Shown one piece after another: positions 50,368 through 54,445 of a stretch of 54,445 bases of DNA. Every line of letters begins with the position of its first letter. Within the stretch, counting starts at the first letter, position 1. The position numbers and the translations under genes are program-made. The notes below the pieces were generated by a model. That model searched no databases. It worked only from the letters and a program-made list of their open reading frames with translations, and was not told where the DNA came from. Source of the stretch: Nocardiopsis sp. MG754419 (GTDB lineage: Bacteria; Actinomycetota; Actinomycetes; Streptosporangiales; Streptosporangiaceae); the NCBI RefSeq assembly GCF_018207095.1, contig NZ_QOCZ01000037.1, positions 1 through 54,445 on the forward strand, in the 5' to 3' direction.

Positions 50368-52466
50368 GGGTTCGGCCCTTCGTCGCTGGTGGCGATGGTG
50401 ACGTCTGCGTCGGGGGTGTGGTCGAGGACGGCCAGCGGGGTCCCCGCGGCGACCCGCTCCCCGACCGTCACGGGGAGCTCTCGCACGGTGCCGTCGGCGG
50501 GGGCGGTGATGCGGTGCTCCATCTTCATGGCCTCCATGCGCAGCAGGGTCCGGCCCCGGTCGACCCGTTGGCCCACCTCCACGTCGACGGCGATGACGGT
50601 GCCCGGCATGGGGGCCGGCAGCGCTCCGGGGTCGACCCGGGACTCGGGTGCCGGCAGCGGATCGACGGGGACGAGCGCGACCATGCCGATCGGGGACTCC
50701 ACGAACACGGCGCCGGTGACGCCGGGTCCCCGGCCGTGAACCCGGTGGACGTCGAAGGCGCGTCGCACCCCGTCCACGCTCAGCACGACCCGGTCGGCGG
50801 CGGCCGACAGGACCCGCACACCCTCCTGCTCGGGGCGGAAGTCTCCGCGCACCGAACGGAAGGCGGTGGTGATCGTCCGCCCGTCGAGCGTGGCGTGCTC
50901 GCGCCTGCGAGGGGCGGAGGGCACGTTGCGCCAGGCCGCGGGCACCCCGGGGGGAACGGTGGCGCCGGCCCGGGCGGCCTCGACCCCGGCGATCGACGCG
51001 GCCAGGGCGGCCAGTCGCTCCGTGGCGGGGTCGGCCAGGGGCCGGGACAGCGCGGTGAGCCGGTCCCCGCCGAGGAAGCCGGTGTGCAGGCCGGCCGGGT
51101 GGGCCTCGGCGCCGGCCATGTCGGGGTGGCGCAGGACGCGCACCAACAGGTCCCGGTTGGTGCCCACCCCGTGGAGACGGGCCGAGGCCAGGGCCGCGGA
51201 CAGCCGACGCAGGGCGTCGCGACGGTCCCTCCCCACCGCGATCACCTTGGCCAGGAGGGGGTCGTAGTCGGTACCGACCTCGTCGCCGGGCTCCACCCCG
51301 TGGTCCAGGCGCACCCCGGGTTCGGTGCGCGGGACGAAGGAGACGTCGGCGGCGGGCACGTCGAAGGCGTGCAGGACCCCGGTGCGTGGTCGCCATGCGT
51401 CGCCCGGGTCCTCGGCGTACAGACGTGCCTCGATGGCGTGCCCACGCGGGGCGGGCGGACCGTCCGGTGGCAGGGGCTCGCCCTCGGCGACGCGCAGCTG
51501 CCACTCGACCAGGTCCAGTCCGGTGACGCACTCGGTGACGGGGTGCTCCACCTGCAGGCGGGTGTTCATCTCCAGGAAGACCGGCTCGCCCGGGCCGGTG
51601 GCGTCGACGGGGACGAGGAACTCCGCGGTGCCGGCGCCGGTGTAGCCGATGGCCGCGGCCAGGTCCCGCGCGGCCCGGTGCAGGCGTTCACGGGTGGCCT
51701 CGGTCAGGCCGGGGGCCGGGGTCTCCTCCACGACCTTCTGGTGACGGCGCTGCACCGAGCAGTCGCGCTCGCCGAGCGCCCACACGGTGCCGTGGACGTC
51801 GGCGAGCACCTGGACCTCCACGTGCCGACCGCCTTCGACGTAGGGCTCGCAGAACACGCCGGCGTCGCCGAAGGCGGAGGCCGCCTCGGCGCGTGCCGCC
51901 TCCACCTCGGTGTGGAGGTCGGCCAGGTCACGGACCACCCGCATACCTCGGCCACCGCCGCCCGAGACCGCCTTGACCAGCACGGGAAGGTCCTCGGTGC
52001 GCACGTCGGCGGGGTCGAGGGCGTCGGCGACGGGCACCCCGGCGTCGCGCGCGACCTTCTTGGCGCGGGTCTTGGAGCCCATCCGTTCGACGGCCTCGGC
52101 GGAGGGACCGATCCAGGTGAGTCCGGCCTCGACGACCGCGCGGGCGAAGTCGGCGTTCTCGGAGAGGAAGCCGTAGCCGGGATGGACGGCGTCGGCCCCC
52201 GCCGTACGGGCCGCCGCCACCAGGGCGTCGGGGTCGAGGTAGGCGTCCACGGGACCGCGGCCCTCGGGGACGGTGAGCGCCACGGCGGCGTCGGCCTCGC
52301 GCACGTGGGGGGCGTTCTCCTCGCCGGGCGCGTACACGGCCACGGAGGCGACGCCCAGGGTGCGGCAGGTGCGGAGGATCCGGCGGGCGATCTCGCCGCG
52401 GTTGGCCACGAGCAGGGTCGTGACGGGACGGCCGGCGCCGGTGGCGGCGGGGTCGATCGGGGACAT
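50364..52466 (-). CDS. acyl-CoA carboxylase alpha subunit (biotin carboxylase + BCCP)
   Basis: A 700-residue biotin-dependent carboxylase subunit. The biotin carboxylase domain (about 15-460) has LLVANRGEIARRILRTCR (in part), KAVSGGGGRGMRVV (ATP grasp Gly-rich loop), EPYVEGGRHVEVQVLAD, RDCSVQRRHQKVVEE and EMNTRLQVEHPVTE. The C-terminus (about 625-690) is the biotinyl carrier, LLRMEAMKMEHRI with the Lys that is biotinylated. The start ATG 52466 has GAGGAGG 8 nt upstream. Thirteen bp after the beta subunit gene. The substrate, by context, is a branched enoyl-CoA such as methylcrotonyl- or geranyl-CoA (inference). Confidence 0.95.
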   Translation of the reverse strand: MSPIDPAATGAGRPVTTLLVANRGEIARRILRTCRTLGVASVAVYAPGEENAPHVREADAAVALTVPEGRGPVDAYLDPDALVAAARTAGADAVHPGYGFLSENADFARAVVEAGLTWIGPSAEAVERMGSKTRAKKVARDAGVPVADALDPADVRTEDLPVLVKAVSGGGGRGMRVVRDLADLHTEVEAARAEAASAFGDAGVFCEPYVEGGRHVEVQVLADVHGTVWALGERDCSVQRRHQKVVEETPAPGLTEATRERLHRAARDLAAAIGYTGAGTAEFLVPVDATGPGEPVFLEMNTRLQVEHPVTECVTGLDLVEWQLRVAEGEPLPPDGPPAPRGHAIEARLYAEDPGDAWRPRTGVLHAFDVPAADVSFVPRTEPGVRLDHGVEPGDEVGTDYDPLLAKVIAVGRDRRDALRRLSAALASARLHGVGTNRDLLVRVLRHPDMAGAEAHPAGLHTGFLGGDRLTALSRPLADPATERLAALAASIAGVEAARAGATVPPGVPAAWRNVPSAPRRREHATLDGRTITTAFRSVRGDFRPEQEGVRVLSAAADRVVLSVDGVRRAFDVHRVHGRGPGVTGAVFVESPIGMVALVPVDPLPAPESRVDPGALPAPMPGTVIAVDVEVGQRVDRGRTLLRMEAMKMEHRITAPADGTVRELPVTVGERVAAGTPLAVLDHTPDADVTIATSDEGPNP

Positions 52467-52479
52467 GGCCTGGCCTCCT

Positions 52480-53988
52480 CTACATACGGAAGACGCCGAA
52501 GGCGTCGGTACCGGCGACGGGTGCGTTGTGGGCGAAGGACAGGCACAACCCCAGGACCGTGCGGGTGTCGCGCGGGTCGATGACACCGTCGTCGTAGACC
52601 CGCCCGGACAGGAACATCGGCAGGGACTCGGCCTCGATCTGGTTCTCGATCAGTTCGCGCATGGCCGCGTCCTGTGCGTCGTCGTAGGGGTGGCCCTTCT
52701 TGGCCGCCGAGGCCCGTGAGACGAGGGAGACCACCTCGGCGAGTTGGCGGGGGCCCATCACCGCGGAGCGGGCGCTGGGCCAGGCGAAGAGGAAGCGGGG
52801 GTCGTAGGCGCGGCCGCACATGCCGTAGTGCCCGGCGCCGTAGGAGGCGCCGATGAGGACGGAGAAGTGCGGGACGGTGCTGTTGGAGACGGCGTTGATC
52901 ATCATCGAGCCGTGTTTGATGATGCCGCCCTGCTCGTACTCCGCGCCGACCATGTACCCGGTGGTGTTGTGCAGGAAGATCAGCGGGGTGTCGGAACGGT
53001 TGGCCAGCTGGATGAACTGGGCGGCCTTCTGTGCCTCCTCGCTGAACAGCACACCGTTGTCGTTGGCCAGGACACCGACGGGATACCCGTGCAGGGTGGC
53101 CAGTCCGGTGACCAGTCCGGCGCCGTAGGAGGGCTTGAACTCGTCGAACTCGGAGCCGTCGACGATCCGGGCGATGACCTCGCGGGGGTCGACGGGGATC
53201 TTGAGGTCGGGAGGCATGACGCCGAGCAGTTCCTCGCTCGCGTGGACGGGTTCGGGCGCGGCGGCGCGCGGTGCGGGACCGGCCTTGGTGTGGTTGAGGC
53301 GGGCGACGATGCGCCGCCCGATGCGAAGCGCGTCGTGTTCGTCCTCGGCGAGGTGGTCGGCGAGCCCGGACACCTTCGCGCGATCACGCACCATGACGAC
53401 GTGGTCGCTCATGCCCGGGACGTACGCGCCGCCCGCGGTGGAGTTGCCGAAGACCAGGGCGATGGTGGGGATACCGGCCCGGGACAACCGTGTGAGGTGG
53501 CGGAAGGTGCCCCCGCCGGGGATGAAGATCTCCTTCTGGGTGGGCAGGTCCGCGCCCCCCGACTCCACCAGGCTGATCATCGGCATGCGGTTGCGTTCGG
53601 CGATCTCGCCGGCGCGCTGGGACTTCTTCAGGGACCAGGGGTTGCTGGAGCCGCCGCGCACGGTGGGGTCGTTGGCCACGATCACGCACTCGACCCCGGA
53701 GACCACGCCCACACCGGTGACGACGCTCGCTCCGACGTGGAAGTCGCTGCCCCAGGCGGCGAGGGTGGACAGTTCCAGGAACGGGGAGCCCTCGTCGAGG
53801 AGCAGTTCGACGCGTTCGCGGGCGAGGAGGCCGCCTCGCGAACGGTGACGCTCCACGTAGCGTTCACCGCCGCCGGCCAGGGCCTTGGCGTGTTGCTCGT
53901 CGATCTCGGCGAGCCTGCCGAGCATGGTCTCCCGGGCCTCGGAGTAGGCCGGGCTCCGGGTGTCGAGTCGGGAGGGCAGGACGCTCAC
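52480..53988 (-). CDS. acyl-CoA carboxylase beta subunit (carboxyltransferase)
   Basis: A 502-residue carboxyltransferase. RHRSRGGLLARERVELLLDEG (in part) is the usual start; the acyl-CoA pocket has IVANDPTVRGGSSNPWSLKK (in part), and SAGGAYV-type oxyanion sequence NSTAGGAYVPGMSD. The C half has NDNGVLFSEEAQKAAQFI (in part), FLHNTTGYMVGAEYEQGGII (in part) and GASYGAGHYGMCGRAYDP (in part), the last close to methylcrotonyl/geranyl-CoA carboxylases rather than propionyl-CoA ones. GTG 53988 overlaps the upstream stop as GTGA, with GAGGAGA 5 nt upstream. Pairs with the alpha subunit downstream. Confidence 0.95.
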   Translation of the reverse strand: MSVLPSRLDTRSPAYSEARETMLGRLAEIDEQHAKALAGGGERYVERHRSRGGLLARERVELLLDEGSPFLELSTLAAWGSDFHVGASVVTGVGVVSGVECVIVANDPTVRGGSSNPWSLKKSQRAGEIAERNRMPMISLVESGGADLPTQKEIFIPGGGTFRHLTRLSRAGIPTIALVFGNSTAGGAYVPGMSDHVVMVRDRAKVSGLADHLAEDEHDALRIGRRIVARLNHTKAGPAPRAAAPEPVHASEELLGVMPPDLKIPVDPREVIARIVDGSEFDEFKPSYGAGLVTGLATLHGYPVGVLANDNGVLFSEEAQKAAQFIQLANRSDTPLIFLHNTTGYMVGAEYEQGGIIKHGSMMINAVSNSTVPHFSVLIGASYGAGHYGMCGRAYDPRFLFAWPSARSAVMGPRQLAEVVSLVSRASAAKKGHPYDDAQDAAMRELIENQIEAESLPMFLSGRVYDDGVIDPRDTRTVLGLCLSFAHNAPVAGTDAFGVFRM

Positions 53989-54445
53989 GGGGTCTCCTCG
54001 TTCGCCGGGGTCGGTGGGTCGACCGTCGCCGCGTGTCCGGGTCGGTCGAGCAGGGACTCGGGGACCGGGAAGGGGCGGGCGCGCAACCACTCGCCGAGCC
54101 CCTTGGCCTGGGGATCGACACCCTCGCGCCGGGCGGTCCCCGGGGCGAGCAGGCCCTCGATCCAGAAGTTGACGGCACGCAGGTTCGGCAGTGGATGGCG
54201 GGTCACCGACAGGCCGGCGGTCTCGGGCAGGAGCTCGCGCAGCGCGTCGACGGTCAGGGCGTGCGCGAGCCAGCGCCACCCCTCGTCGGTGGTGGCCCAC
54301 ACCCCCACGTTGGCGTCGGCGCCCTTGTCACCGCTGCGCGCGCCCAATACCAGGCCGAGGGGGACGGTGCGCGTGCGACCCTCGGGGAGCGGCACGGGTG
54401 GTTCCGGTGCGGGGACGGCGGCGAGCGGACGGGTGCGCGGGGGTG
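53985..54445 (-). CDS. AtuA-like (DUF1446) protein, C-terminal part, 5' end outside window
   Basis: The C-terminal 150 or so residues of an AtuA-family protein: LGLVLGARSGDKGADANVGV, then LPNLRAVNFWIEGLL and DPQAKGLGEWLRARPFP, all typical of the AtuA-like C-terminal domain. The frame is open to the window edge, so the GTG at 54395 is probably internal. AtuA is required for acyclic terpene (citronellol/geraniol) use in Pseudomonas, with unknown chemistry. It leads the leftward carboxylase/dehydrogenase/TetR operon, coupled by GTGA. Confidence 0.88.
   Translation of the reverse strand, partial: PPRTRPLAAVPAPEPPVPLPEGRTRTVPLGLVLGARSGDKGADANVGVWATTDEGWRWLAHALTVDALRELLPETAGLSVTRHPLPNLRAVNFWIEGLLAPGTARREGVDPQAKGLGEWLRARPFPVPESLLDRPGHAATVDPPTPANEETP

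Noticed and set aside
1..54445. CRISPR arrays, tRNA/rRNA genes, insertion sequences, prophage or integrase
   Set aside because: Looked for on both strands; no repeat-spacer arrays, no cloverleaf with conserved arms, and no transposase or integrase motifs were found by eye.

Overview
This window is chromosomal DNA of a very GC-rich actinomycete. The codon bias is extreme, GTG starts are common, many genes look leaderless, and GlnE, GlnA2, F420-dependent enzymes and LAL-type LuxR regulators are present. The gene set fits a Nocardiopsis/Streptosporangiales- or Streptomyces-like core region, but the genus is an inference. No rRNA, tRNA, CRISPR array, insertion sequence or prophage was seen. Both ends cut genes: glnE at the left and an AtuA-like gene at the right.

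Left part (1-13.9 kb): the C-terminal 918 codons of glnE; a convergent OmpR/histidine kinase pair (2745-4600) divergent from a VanY-type D,D-carboxypeptidase lipoprotein (4764-5375); a secreted alpha-amylase with a starch-binding domain (5460-7268); a small membrane protein; a secreted DUF11-like protein; a TetR/DHFR-like divergent pair around a nested palindrome; glutamine-dependent nadE; and glnA2.

Middle part (14-31.3 kb): an MFS/ChrB-like divergent pair sharing a 14-bp palindrome; two tandem LAL regulators, one intact (18776-21766) and one split into an ATPase/TPR protein and a separate 70-residue LuxR helix-turn-helix protein (15871-18686); a DHA2 exporter; panB; a two-domain sulfurtransferase; an ArsR-MFS operon whose promoter carries three contiguous 14-bp operators; a coenzyme F420 pair (LLM oxidoreductase and NADP:F420 reductase); a small cysteine/histidine protein; and map.

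Right part (31.3-54.4 kb): an unknown 178-residue protein followed by three cell-wall or peptide hydrolases (M55 D-aminopeptidase, M20 dipeptidase, S66 LD-carboxypeptidase); an intracellular alpha-glucosidase; an XRE regulator; an acyl-CoA oxidase-like gene with a PadR regulator; a VOC protein divergent from an MFS carrier; several very small genes; a compact LysR regulon (SLC13-type dicarboxylate carrier, LysR, tartrate/D-malate dehydrogenase); and an Atu/Liu-like operon (AtuA-like, acyl-CoA carboxylase beta and alpha, acyl-CoA dehydrogenase, TetR).

The strongest new signals are regulatory. (1) A 43-bp composite element, CATAGG-N5-CCTATG-N15-CGGTCTTGGAC, occurs twice with identical spacing, once in front of the carrier and once in front of the dehydrogenase, with geometry that fits a LysR activator. 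(2) At least eleven genes start 6-8 nt after a -10-like hexamer, which implies widespread leaderless mRNAs. (3) One of two tandem LAL regulators is split at an ATGA overlap. (4) The ArsR and TetR genes have unusually regular multi-site operators.
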